This document shows positions 1 to 7,922 of a stretch of DNA of 64,000 bases, piece after piece. The number at the start of each line of letters is the position of its first letter. Position 1 is the stretch's first letter. The notes below the pieces were generated by a model. It searched no databases. It worked only from the letters and a program-made list of their open reading frames with translations, and had not been told where the DNA came from. Both the position numbers and the translations under genes were made by a program. This DNA comes from Bacteroidia bacterium (lineage in GTDB: Bacteria; Bacteroidota; Bacteroidia; Cytophagales; Cyclobacteriaceae), in the NCBI GenBank assembly GCA_030432655.1, contig JAUILA010000004.1, positions 62,001 to 126,000 of the forward strand, read 5' to 3'.

Positions 1-129
1 GATGATACCGATACGTTCAGGACCACCCTGGAGGAAAGGTTTGTTGGCAGGAATTTATGGAAATTTATGGTTATAGCCGCATTGCTGGCATTGCTGGCTG
101 AAGTAGCACTCATACAATTTATGTCTTAA
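1..129 (+). CDS. C-terminal end of a membrane-anchored protein (partial)
   Basis: The window opens inside an open frame of 42 codons that ends at TAA 127-129. The visible residues are a short charged stretch followed by one strongly hydrophobic segment (about residues 21-40), then a few residues and the stop. This looks like a single C-terminal membrane anchor. In Bacteroidota the gene before this dihydroorotase-like gene is often a large BatA/von Willebrand-type membrane protein that ends in such a helix, but the fragment is too short to prove it. The next gene starts 10 bp downstream, so the two probably share a transcript. Confidence 0.5.
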   Translation, partial: DDTDTFRTTLEERFVGRNLWKFMVIAALLALLAEVALIQFMS

Positions 130-139
130 TTTTGTATCA

Positions 140-1399
140 ATGAAATTACTTATCAAAGGAGCCCGCGTAATCGACAGGAACTCGGAATTTCATGGAAAGG
201 TATGTGATGTTTTTGTTGAGCGAGGCAGAATCCAGGTCAACCCCGGCGGGAAAATTTCCGCAGACCGGGAAGTTGAGGCAAAGGGAATGTATCTGACTCC
301 CGGATGGTTTGATATGAGATGCTGGCTGGCTGATCCGGGTTTTGAGCACAAGGAAGACCTTGAATCTGGCCTGACCGCGGCGATGTATGGTGGTTTTACC
401 GGAGTGGCCGCCCTTCCCAACAATTCTCCCATAACCCAATCCAAGAATGATGTAAAGTACCTGGCAAATAATGGTCACCCGATTGTGACCATATATCCTT
501 ATGGCGCGGTAACCCTGGGTTGCAAGGGGGAAGAGCTTACAGAAATGATTGATCTGCATACGGCAGGTGCGGTAGGGTTTACAGACGGACTTAGTCCTGT
601 CTGGCATTCTGACATTCTCATGAAGGCCCTTCAGTACCTGCAAAAGTTTGACGGGCAGCTGGTAAATAAAGCGGAAGACCGGTATCTCACAAAATATGGT
701 ACGATGCACGAAGGGAAACAGAGCACCATGCTCGGTATGAAAGGTATACCGGGGATCGCGGAGGAACTTATGATCATGCGGGACCTTGAGTTGTTGCGGT
801 ATGCCGGGGGCAAGATTCATTTTGCCACTATAAGCAGCGCCAAGTCGGTGGCACTGATCAAGGCCGCCCGCAAGGAGGGGCTTTCCGTGACCTGTGATAT
901 GGCATCTTACCAAACTGCCTTTCTCGATTCGGATCTGGTGAATTTTGATGCGAATTATAAGGTGCAGCCACCCTTCAGGGAAAAAAGTGACCGGTCGGCG
1001 CTTATCAGGGGACTGAAGGAAGATGTTGTAGATGTGCTGGTTTCCAATCACGTGCCTCAGGATATGGAAAACAAGAAACTTGAATTTGACCTGGCCGAAT
1101 TTGGAATTATTTCCTTTCAGACCGTGGCATCTGATATCGCCGCACTAAGTAATGAAGTTCCGGTGGAGAGTTTGCTGGATAAGATCAGTATCCGTCCGCG
1201 GGAAATCCTGGGATTGGAAATACCGGTTATTGCAGATGATGAGACGGCCGACCTGACCTTGTTTGACCCAAAATCCGAATGGATACTTGACCGGCAGACC
1301 AGTCATTCGAAATCACACAATTCGCCTTTCTGGGGAAAGAAACTGAAAGGTCGTGTTCAGCTTGTGGTCAAGGGAGCTAAAGTTCATATTACTCCATGA
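140..1399 (+). CDS. Dihydroorotase-like protein lacking metal ligands (probable pseudoenzyme)
   Basis: A 419-residue protein with the overall plan of the dihydroorotase branch of the amidohydrolase superfamily. Landmarks are TPGWFDMR near residue 53, GMKGIPGIAEE near 199, KVQPPFR near 274 and a C-terminal amidohydrolase strand (ADLTLFDP). The catalytic positions are missing. The DxHxHxR metal motif reads D58-M-R-C-W-L-A. The His/Lys region reads NKAED at 176-180. The second His of the HxxHxS motif is Thr230. The PHH motif reads S-Y-Q (256-258), and the TDHAP aspartate is Asn303. I infer it cannot bind the usual zinc pair. By analogy with non-catalytic PyrC-like (PyrX) subunits it may help assemble aspartate carbamoyltransferase, but no pyrB is in view. 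Its stop overlaps the next start (ATGA). Confidence 0.85.
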   Translation: MKLLIKGARVIDRNSEFHGKVCDVFVERGRIQVNPGGKISADREVEAKGMYLTPGWFDMRCWLADPGFEHKEDLESGLTAAMYGGFTGVAALPNNSPITQSKNDVKYLANNGHPIVTIYPYGAVTLGCKGEELTEMIDLHTAGAVGFTDGLSPVWHSDILMKALQYLQKFDGQLVNKAEDRYLTKYGTMHEGKQSTMLGMKGIPGIAEELMIMRDLELLRYAGGKIHFATISSAKSVALIKAARKEGLSVTCDMASYQTAFLDSDLVNFDANYKVQPPFREKSDRSALIRGLKEDVVDVLVSNHVPQDMENKKLEFDLAEFGIISFQTVASDIAALSNEVPVESLLDKISIRPREILGLEIPVIADDETADLTLFDPKSEWILDRQTSHSKSHNSPFWGKKLKGRVQLVVKGAKVHITP

Positions 1400-1926
1400 A
1401 GATGAACGGAAAGAAAGTTCCTGTATTGGTAAAAGTCCCGGTAAAGTATGGCCTGTTTGGCGGAGTACTGGCGGCTATTCTGCTCGCTACGCTCTTTTAT
1501 ATCGGACGTTATCCTTTTGTTCCGGTTGAAAGGACGATCTTATTCGCTATTTTTATTTTTTTCTCACTGAAAGAACTTAGAGATTATAATTACGGGGGCA
1601 GTCTGTATTTCTGGCAGGGACTCATCGGCGGGGTCATATGTTATATGACCATGGCAATTACAGCGGGATTTCTGCTGTGGGTGTGGGGACAATTCAGTGA
1701 TTCCTATCTCACACATTATGTATCGGCCATGACTGAACAGATGACCGCGGGGCGTGAAGAGCTTGAAAAACAGGTGGGAAAGGAGGCGGTTGAACTACAA
1801 CTTGAAAAACTGCCATCCACCACGATCTTTGACCTCGCATTCGATTACGTCTTGAAAAGTATGTTTATAGGAATATTTTTAACCATAATTATTTCAGTTA
1901 TCTTGAGACGTCAACCAAAAACTTAA
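1396..1926 (+). CDS. DUF4199 family membrane protein
   Basis: A 176-residue protein that starts inside the stop codon of the dihydroorotase-like gene, so the two are probably translationally coupled. About four hydrophobic segments are visible, near residues 15-35, 45-60, 75-100 and 150-170. Between the third and fourth is a charged, Glu-rich loop (TEQMTAGREELEKQVGKEAV). This arrangement matches the DUF4199 family of Bacteroidota inner-membrane proteins. The family has no known function. A second member follows immediately, so this is a tandem pair. The position between an amidohydrolase-like gene and glycosyltransferases suggests an envelope role, but that is inference from context only. Confidence 0.8.
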   Translation: MKMNGKKVPVLVKVPVKYGLFGGVLAAILLATLFYIGRYPFVPVERTILFAIFIFFSLKELRDYNYGGSLYFWQGLIGGVICYMTMAITAGFLLWVWGQFSDSYLTHYVSAMTEQMTAGREELEKQVGKEAVELQLEKLPSTTIFDLAFDYVLKSMFIGIFLTIIISVILRRQPKT

Positions 1927-1936
1927 ACGTATAGTC

Positions 1937-2488
1937 ATGGAAGAAAATAACCCTGCCCCTTCACTTATGAGTCATGCAATGCGTTCCGGACTGATAATCG
2001 GAGCCATTGGTATTATTATCACACTGCTTATTTATCTTGTTAATCCGGAACTTATGGTAAGCATGTGGATGTTCCTCGTCCTCATTCTTAACCTGGTTCT
2101 GGTCGTTGTGTTTGGTATTCAATACCGTAACCAATCAGGTGGATTTCTGAGTTTTGGAAGTGCCTGGAAACATGGATTTTTAACACTGTTGATTGCAGGA
2201 ATCCTTGGAACCATTTTTAATATACTTATGCATACGGTTATCGATCCCGGTCTTAAGGATTTCCTTATTGAAGCCTCAGTGGAAAATGCAGAGGACATGG
2301 CCAGGAGTTTCGGTGCTGATGAAAGTGCAATTGAGCAGGCAGCAGAGAGCACACGTGAGAGTACAGCTGCCGGATTTACTATTGGCGGAATGTTTAAGAA
2401 TCTGGGAATTGCTATTATCATATATGCAGTAATTGCCCTGATAACCGGACTTATTGTTAGAAAGAACCCGCCGGAAGAAGTGATATAA
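1937..2488 (+). CDS. DUF4199 family membrane protein
   Basis: A 183-residue protein, second of the tandem DUF4199 pair, starting 10 bp after the first. Four membrane segments are visible at about residues 18-38, 42-62, 77-100 and 152-174. A hydrophilic stretch before the last segment (VENAEDMARSFGADESAIEQ) is the counterpart of the Glu-rich loop in the upstream gene. Overall topology is the same as its neighbour although sequence identity is low, as expected for an old duplication. Function is unknown. The glycosyltransferase gene starts 6 bp downstream, so one transcript probably covers all of them. Confidence 0.8.
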   Translation: MEENNPAPSLMSHAMRSGLIIGAIGIIITLLIYLVNPELMVSMWMFLVLILNLVLVVVFGIQYRNQSGGFLSFGSAWKHGFLTLLIAGILGTIFNILMHTVIDPGLKDFLIEASVENAEDMARSFGADESAIEQAAESTRESTAAGFTIGGMFKNLGIAIIIYAVIALITGLIVRKNPPEEVI

Positions 2489-2494
2489 ATTTGA

Positions 2495-3454
2495 ATGATT
2501 GATCTTTCTGTTGTAATACCCTTACTGAACGAAGAAGAGTCATTACCGGAACTCTGTTCCTGGATAGGCCGTGTGATGGAATCACACGGCTTTTCCTATG
2601 AAGTGATAATGGTAGATGACGGAAGTACAGACGGAAGCTGGGAGGTTATTGAATCCCTCAACCGTAAGAATTCATATTACAAGGGAATCCGGTTTAACCG
2701 GAATTTTGGAAAATCGGCTGCCCTGCAAACGGGTTTTCGAGCCTCAAAAGGCAAGGTGGTGATCACGATGGATGCCGACCTGCAGGATTCTCCCGATGAA
2801 ATCCCCGACCTGTATCACCTCATTACTGAAGAAGGGTACGATATGGTCAGCGGATGGAAGAAAATCCGGCATGATCCTGTAAACAAGACCTTACCTTCAC
2901 GCTTTTTTAATGCGGTGACCAGGACCATCTCAGGAATACCTTTGCATGATTTCAATTGCGGACTCAAGGCATACCGCGGGGAGCTGGTACATAATATCCA
3001 GGTGTATGGTGAAATGCACCGCTATATTCCGGTAATCGCCAAATGGAACGGATACAACCGTATCGGAGAAAAGGTAGTGGAGCATTATCCGAGGAAATAC
3101 GGGCGGACTAAATTCGGAATGAAACGTTTTATGACGGGTTTCCTGGACCTGCTTTCCGTTACATTCGTTTCGAAGTTTCGTCAGAAACCCATGCACCTCT
3201 TTGGTACGCTGGGTACCTTGTCGTTCCTGGCCGGACTGATCATTACCTTGTGGATTATTGGTGTCAAAGTCTATAATATCTATAATCACCTGCCTGCACG
3301 GGATGTAACTGACCAGCCACTTTTTTTCCTTGCACTTGTGGCCCTGGTGGTGGGAGTCCAATTGTTCCTGACCGGTTTCCTTGCTGAAATGATGGCAATG
3401 CGATCACAATCAAACAAAGAATATCTGATAAGGAAACGGATCGGACTTGACTGA
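2495..3454 (+). CDS. Family 2 glycosyltransferase, DPM1/GtrB-like, membrane anchored
   Basis: A 319-residue GT-A fold glycosyltransferase. The N-terminal Rossmann-like start VVIPLLNEEESLPEL is followed by MVDDGSTDGS and by the DxD-containing VITMDADLQDSPDEIPDL near residues 85-105. Two long hydrophobic segments near residues 235-258 and 275-305 anchor it in the membrane. This layout is typical of enzymes that move a sugar from a nucleotide donor to polyprenyl phosphate (DPM1, GtrB, ArnC type). The exact sugar cannot be read from sequence. The stop codon shares one base with the next start (TGATG), so it is tightly coupled to the second glycosyltransferase. Confidence 0.88.
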   Translation: MIDLSVVIPLLNEEESLPELCSWIGRVMESHGFSYEVIMVDDGSTDGSWEVIESLNRKNSYYKGIRFNRNFGKSAALQTGFRASKGKVVITMDADLQDSPDEIPDLYHLITEEGYDMVSGWKKIRHDPVNKTLPSRFFNAVTRTISGIPLHDFNCGLKAYRGELVHNIQVYGEMHRYIPVIAKWNGYNRIGEKVVEHYPRKYGRTKFGMKRFMTGFLDLLSVTFVSKFRQKPMHLFGTLGTLSFLAGLIITLWIIGVKVYNIYNHLPARDVTDQPLFFLALVALVVGVQLFLTGFLAEMMAMRSQSNKEYLIRKRIGLD

Positions 3455-4428
3455 TGTATCACTATTCTGTAATTGTTCCGGTCTATAACCGCCCCCAGGA
3501 GCTGGATGAACTTCTGGAAAGCCTTTGCCGGCAAACGTACACCGATTTTGACGTACTGATCGTCGATGACGGATCAAGTGATCGGGCAGAGCATATCGCG
3601 GAGAAATACAATGCACAACTTTCCCTGACTTATTACTATAAGCCCAATACCGGCCAGGGGTTCAGCAGGAATTTTGGGTTTGAAAGAGCAAGCGGGGAAT
3701 ACCTTGTGGTGTTTGATTCAGACTGCCTGATCCCGGAGAATTATTTTTCTGTGGTAGATGAGTATTTGCAGGATCATCTTCTTGACGCCTATGGCGGACC
3801 GGACCGGGCTCACCCTGATTTTACCCTGATGCAGAAAGCGATCAGCTATTCCATGACCTCAATCTTTACAACCGGCGGAATTCGCGGTAAAAGCAATCAG
3901 CATGGAAACTTTGAGCCCCGCAGTTTCAATATGGGGATTAAAAAGGAGGTGTTTGAAAAAACCGGGGGATATAAGATTACCAGGATGGGGGAAGATATTG
4001 AATTCAGTATCAGGATACGGGAGAATGGGTTCAAGACCGGGTTGATTGAGGACGCATTCGTGTATCACAAACGTCGTACGAGCCTGAAACAATTTTACCG
4101 TCAGCTTCACTTCTTCGGGAGGGCCAGGATTAATGTGGGGCGTTTTTTTCCGGAGCGTATCAAATGGGTTCACCGGCTACCGGCCTTGTTCACGATCGGA
4201 TGCCTCAGCCTGCTTATTCTGCCATTTATATCGATCCTTCTCTTTAAGACGGGGCTTGCTTTCGTGGCAATATTTGTCCTTCTGATCTTTTTCGATTCCC
4301 TGCGGGAAACCAGGGATTTACGGGTGGCGGTACTGTCTGTGGCAACTTCCTTTACACAGTTATTCGCCTATGGTGTCGGATTTATAACCGAAGGCCTGCG
4401 CTATACTATTTCCGGCAAAAATAAATAA
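3454..4428 (+). CDS. Family 2 glycosyltransferase
   Basis: A 324-residue glycosyltransferase with the family 2 start VIVPVYNRPQELDELL, the acidic LIVDDGSSD, and VVFDSDCLIP as the DxD-type metal site near residue 90. GEDIEFSIRI near residue 180 is the usual ED catalytic-base region. A hydrophobic C-terminal part (about residues 240-320) contains two or three membrane segments. It overlaps the upstream glycosyltransferase by one base, and the pair probably acts on the same envelope glycan. Its 3' end overlaps the 3' end of the convergent methyltransferase by 23 bp. No terminator hairpin was seen at this junction. Confidence 0.87.
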   Translation: MYHYSVIVPVYNRPQELDELLESLCRQTYTDFDVLIVDDGSSDRAEHIAEKYNAQLSLTYYYKPNTGQGFSRNFGFERASGEYLVVFDSDCLIPENYFSVVDEYLQDHLLDAYGGPDRAHPDFTLMQKAISYSMTSIFTTGGIRGKSNQHGNFEPRSFNMGIKKEVFEKTGGYKITRMGEDIEFSIRIRENGFKTGLIEDAFVYHKRRTSLKQFYRQLHFFGRARINVGRFFPERIKWVHRLPALFTIGCLSLLILPFISILLFKTGLAFVAIFVLLIFFDSLRETRDLRVAVLSVATSFTQLFAYGVGFITEGLRYTISGKNK

Positions 4429-5173
4429 TCTCATTCGGGGGCAGGGCAAAACGTTTTACCGCGTCCGGTGAAAGTTCAAGTACGTAATTATCTTCGGTGA
4501 CCGTAAATCCGGCTTTTCTCAGGCGGTCAGGATAGTCCTTTCCATATAATCGAACGTGGTCATTCTGGCCGTATACTTTTTCCCGTTCGGCCGGATCTGT
4601 GATGGTCGGGTCTTCCAGGGTGTCGTCGGGTACAGGGCTGTAAAAAGGTACCTGGAGAATGGCCCAGCCTCCAGGCTTAAGTACACGACGGATTTCACGC
4701 ATCGCCTGTATATCGTCATCCACGTGTTCCATCACATGATTACACATGGCTGCATCAAATGTATTGTCTTCAAAGGGGATGGCATGCACGTCCATCTTTA
4801 CCCTGGCCAGGGGGGATACAAGGTCTCCTGTTATATATCCGTCGCCATGTTGCTGTTCGAATTTTTTCATGAAGCACTGTTCCGGAGCAATGTGCAGAAA
4901 ATGAAGGCGCTCTTTAAAGAAATTAGTGCGGTCCTGAAGATAGAGCCACAGCAGCCTGTGTCGTTCAAGTGATAAGGACTCCGGGCAAAGGGCATTTGGT
5001 CTGGGCTTTAACCGGCCGTATGGAAGGAACCTCCGGTAGCTGCGGTTAATAATCGGACACGTTACCGTATCCCCCCTCAGGTATAGACCGATAAGTTTGA
5101 GTACCGGCGTGCTGACCCGTTGCAGTAAAGGCCTCGGAAATTTGCGTAAAACAAAACTAATGAGTGATTTCAT
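4406..5173 (-). CDS. Class I SAM-dependent methyltransferase
   Basis: A 255-residue protein of the methyltransferase-11 type. A basic, hydrophobic N terminus precedes a cysteine-containing region (CPIINRSYRRF, ALCPESLSLERHR) and then the SAM fold. In the fold, LHFLHIAPEQ stands for motif I, MDVHAIPFEDNTFDAAMCNHVMEH spans motifs II-III (given here in two parts by function), and VLKPGG is the post-motif loop. A TTG nine bases upstream could also start the frame. I chose ATG 5173 because a TATCTTTG element sits at 5187-5180, which would place the transcription start almost on this ATG. The substrate is unknown. It faces the glycosyltransferases, so a lipid or glycan acceptor is plausible. Confidence 0.82.
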   Translation of the reverse strand: MKSLISFVLRKFPRPLLQRVSTPVLKLIGLYLRGDTVTCPIINRSYRRFLPYGRLKPRPNALCPESLSLERHRLLWLYLQDRTNFFKERLHFLHIAPEQCFMKKFEQQHGDGYITGDLVSPLARVKMDVHAIPFEDNTFDAAMCNHVMEHVDDDIQAMREIRRVLKPGGWAILQVPFYSPVPDDTLEDPTITDPAEREKVYGQNDHVRLYGKDYPDRLRKAGFTVTEDNYVLELSPDAVKRFALPPNEIIYFCRK

Positions 5174-5179
5174 TCGTTG

Positions 5180-5187
5180 CAAAGATA
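5180..5187 (-). promoter_or_regulatory. -7 promoter element (TATCTTTG) for the methyltransferase gene
   Basis: On the minus strand the sequence reads TATCTTTG, matching the Bacteroidota sigma-A -7 consensus TAnnTTTG. It ends seven bases before ATG 5173, implying a very short or leaderless mRNA. No clear TTG at the -33 position was found. Confidence 0.5.
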
Positions 5188-5276
5188 GAAGACTATTGGA
5201 AAATTATGTCTTCTGAGAATTACACCTTCGGATGAGGGATTATTTCTATGGTAATGATCTCTCCCGTATTTAGGGG

Positions 5277-5284
5277 TAAATTTG
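5277..5284 (+). promoter_or_regulatory. -7 promoter element (TAAATTTG) for the efflux operon
   Basis: TAAATTTG matches TAnnTTTG and lies 17 bases before ATG 5302. It supports a translation start at 5302 rather than at an in-frame ATG further upstream (5248). The -33 element is not obvious. Confidence 0.45.
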
Positions 5285-5301
5285 CTAAAACTATTAAAAC
5301 T

Positions 5302-6585
5302 ATGAAAAAGAGGTATTGGCTTTTGATAATAATGGGGGTGCTGCTAGTCGCAGTACTTATCTATGCAACCAGTGGAAGCGATCCCGAATCCACAGACATC
5401 ATTGTTAAGGCACAGCGCGGAGATTTCGTAGTGGATGTGACCACCAGTGGTGAATTGGAAGCCAGGAATTCCGTCGAGATCATGGGGCCTAATGGTTTAC
5501 GTTCAGCACGGATTTTCAACGTAGAGATTAAAGATATGGTGGACGAAGGTACCACCGTGGCAAAAGGTGATTATATTGCCCAGCTCGACCAGTCGGAAGT
5601 GATTAACAGGATCAAGGATCGCGAGATTGAAGTTCAGCAAAGTTTATCCCAGTATACCCAGACAAGACTGGATACCGCACTGGAATTACGGCAGGCACGG
5701 GATGAGCTCATCAACCTGAAATTTGCCGTGGAGGAAAAAGAAATTGTTCTCAGTCAGTCCCAGTATGAACCTCCTGCCACCATCAAACAGGCGGAAATAG
5801 ATGTTGAAAAAGCACAGCGCACCTATAATCAGGCGCTGGAGAATTATAAACTGAAGAAGGAAAAAGCGGAGGCTCAGATGGAAGAGGCGCTTGCTGAGCT
5901 CAGGGAAGACCGGCGTGATATGGAACAGCTGGAAGATCTTCTTAAGCAATTCAGAATCCATGCTCCGGAGCCGGGAATGGTCATTTACAAGCGTACCTGG
6001 AACGGAACCAAAAAAGGGGTCGGGTCCACAATTGAAGCATGGGACCCGGTCGTTGCCACCTTGCCCGATCTTAGCCGGATGATATCCAGAACTTATGTAA
6101 ACGAGGTGGATATCCGGGCGATAAAATCAGGGCAGGATGTTGAAATCGGTCTGGATGCATATCCTGATAAGAAGCTCTCCGGAACAGTGATGGATGTGGC
6201 TAATATCGGGGAGCAACGCCCCAATTCTGATGCAAAAGTTTTTCAGGTTAATATCCTGATTAACGAAACAGATACCACCCTGCGCCCGGCCATGACCACC
6301 AGTAACAGGATTATCTCTGAACAATTGACAGATGTGGTTCACGTGCCGCTGGAATGCCTGCGTAACCAGGGAGACAGTCTGACGTACGTTATTCGAAAAG
6401 ATGGTCTTGGCTTCAATAAACAGGAAGTGCGGATCGGTCGGACCAATGCCAATGAAGCCGTTGTGCTTGAAGGGGTGGATGCCGGGCAGGAACTCTACCT
6501 GTCAACCCCCAATGGACTGGATGATGCATCACTCACCTTACTCCCCGGTAATGACAGTGATAATGTAGCAGATTCCTCCAACTAA
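5302..6585 (+). CDS. Periplasmic adaptor (HlyD/MacA-type membrane fusion protein)
   Basis: A 427-residue membrane fusion protein. An N-terminal membrane anchor (RYWLLIIMGVLLVAVLIYA) is followed by the first half of a lipoyl/barrel-sandwich domain (VDVTTSGELEARNSVEI). A long alpha-helical hairpin with coiled-coil character runs from about residues 95 to 215, the second half of the lipoyl domain begins at IHAPEPGMVIY, and a beta-barrel and membrane-proximal domain complete the protein. Such proteins bridge an inner-membrane ABC or RND component and a TolC channel. I prefer ATG 5302, which immediately precedes the anchor and follows a TAAATTTG element. The permease starts 2 bp downstream and the TolC homologue follows, forming a three-gene efflux unit. 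Confidence 0.88.
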   Translation: MKKRYWLLIIMGVLLVAVLIYATSGSDPESTDIIVKAQRGDFVVDVTTSGELEARNSVEIMGPNGLRSARIFNVEIKDMVDEGTTVAKGDYIAQLDQSEVINRIKDREIEVQQSLSQYTQTRLDTALELRQARDELINLKFAVEEKEIVLSQSQYEPPATIKQAEIDVEKAQRTYNQALENYKLKKEKAEAQMEEALAELREDRRDMEQLEDLLKQFRIHAPEPGMVIYKRTWNGTKKGVGSTIEAWDPVVATLPDLSRMISRTYVNEVDIRAIKSGQDVEIGLDAYPDKKLSGTVMDVANIGEQRPNSDAKVFQVNILINETDTTLRPAMTTSNRIISEQLTDVVHVPLECLRNQGDSLTYVIRKDGLGFNKQEVRIGRTNANEAVVLEGVDAGQELYLSTPNGLDDASLTLLPGNDSDNVADSSN

Positions 6586-6587
6586 TT

Positions 6588-7913
6588 ATGTGGCAAAAAT
6601 TCGGACCTAACTTTATGATCGCCATTGACGCAGTCATGGCAAACAGAATGCGTTCCATGCTGACCGCCCTGGGTATTATATTCGGAGTGGCAGCTGTGAT
6701 CGCGATGCTGGCTATCGGTAACGGGGCCCAGCAGGAAATTCTGGAGCAGATAAAACTCGTCGGAGTTAATAACATTGTGATTACCCCGGTGGTCAAACAA
6801 ACAGAAGAGGATCTGACTGCAGAAGAGGAGAATCAGGGAAGCGGTGATAAGAAAAATTTCTCCCTCGGTTTAACCAACCAGGATGTGAAGAGTATTACGG
6901 AAGTCGTACCTGACCTGGAATTTATAAGTCCGGAAATAGTAATGGATACCTACATTATTAACAATGGTATCCGCAGATCAGCCAAGTTGGTTGGTGTGGA
7001 GAATAACTATTTCGATGTGTCAAATTTTGAACTTGGCGAGGGAACCCTTTTCAATGAAATGCAGATGGAGCAGGGAGAGGCGGTATGTATAATCGGAGCA
7101 GGCATAAAGTCAAAATTCTTTCCACAGGAAGAAGCACTGGGAAAACGAATTAAAGTGGGTTCCCACTGGCTCAAAGTGATAGGGGTACTAAGACAGCGAT
7201 ATATCAGCGAAAAAAGTATTGAAAATCTGGGGATTCGTGATTATAACATGGACGTATACACCCCGATTACCACCACACTGCTGCGGTTCAAAAACCGGGC
7301 GCTGGTCAATCAGACGATCATTGCACGTGCAAATGACGACGATAGCAGGCCGGAGCCCAATTACCATCAACTTGACAGAATTACTGTGCAGGTTGGAGAA
7401 TCATCCAACCTCAACAATGTAGCAGATATCATTTCCCGTCTTCTGGAGCGTCGTCATTACGGAACGGTTGATTTCCAGATAACTATTCCGGAACTGCTGT
7501 TAAAACAACAGCAGCGTACAAAAGATATTTTTAACCTGGTTCTGGGCGCAATCGCCGGTATATCCCTTCTTGTCGGGGGCATAGGTATTATGAATATTAT
7601 GCTGGCTTCGGTGCTTGAACGTATCAAGGAAATAGGCCTCAGACTGGCAATAGGCGCGCAGAAAATTGATGTAATCCTGCAGTTCCTGTTTGAAGCGGTA
7701 ATGATCAGTATTACCGGCGGACTCATCGGTGTGATTTTGGGCATCGTTCTCGCGCATCTTGTGAGCCAGATTGCTGATATTCCTACTATTGTGTCCGTAT
7801 CATCCATTTTATTGTCCTTCGGAGTAGCCGCAGGTATCGGGCTGATCTTTGGTATTGCGCCAGCCCGGAAAGCAGCTCTGCAGGATCCAATTTCATCTTT
7901 ACGTTACGAATAA
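6588..7913 (+). CDS. ABC transporter permease, MacB/FtsX type
   Basis: A 441-residue permease. One membrane helix near residues 20-45 (ALGIIFGVAAVIAMLAIGNG) is followed by a large periplasmic MacB-type domain (about 50-310). Three C-terminal helices lie around 312-340, 365-395 and 400-425, with the typical ERIKEIGLRLAIGA loop between the first two. This is the MacB_PCD plus FtsX layout without the ATPase domain that full MacB carries at its N terminus. The cognate ATP-binding protein is not in the window and must be encoded elsewhere. The flanking genes are the adaptor (2 bp upstream) and the TolC-type channel (9 bp downstream). Probable role: mechanotransmission-type export of a peptide, lipid or drug. 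Confidence 0.88.
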   Translation: MWQKFGPNFMIAIDAVMANRMRSMLTALGIIFGVAAVIAMLAIGNGAQQEILEQIKLVGVNNIVITPVVKQTEEDLTAEEENQGSGDKKNFSLGLTNQDVKSITEVVPDLEFISPEIVMDTYIINNGIRRSAKLVGVENNYFDVSNFELGEGTLFNEMQMEQGEAVCIIGAGIKSKFFPQEEALGKRIKVGSHWLKVIGVLRQRYISEKSIENLGIRDYNMDVYTPITTTLLRFKNRALVNQTIIARANDDDSRPEPNYHQLDRITVQVGESSNLNNVADIISRLLERRHYGTVDFQITIPELLLKQQQRTKDIFNLVLGAIAGISLLVGGIGIMNIMLASVLERIKEIGLRLAIGAQKIDVILQFLFEAVMISITGGLIGVILGIVLAHLVSQIADIPTIVSVSSILLSFGVAAGIGLIFGIAPARKAALQDPISSLRYE

Positions 7914-7922
7914 ACTCAAATC

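Noticed and set aside
146-1051. Long open frame antisense to the dihydroorotase-like gene
   Set aside because: It lies wholly inside a clear coding region, has no family landmarks and an improbable residue composition; a shadow frame.
5174-5182. TTG 5182 as the start of the methyltransferase
   Set aside because: It would lie within or ahead of the expected transcription start set by the TATCTTTG element; ATG 5173 is simpler.
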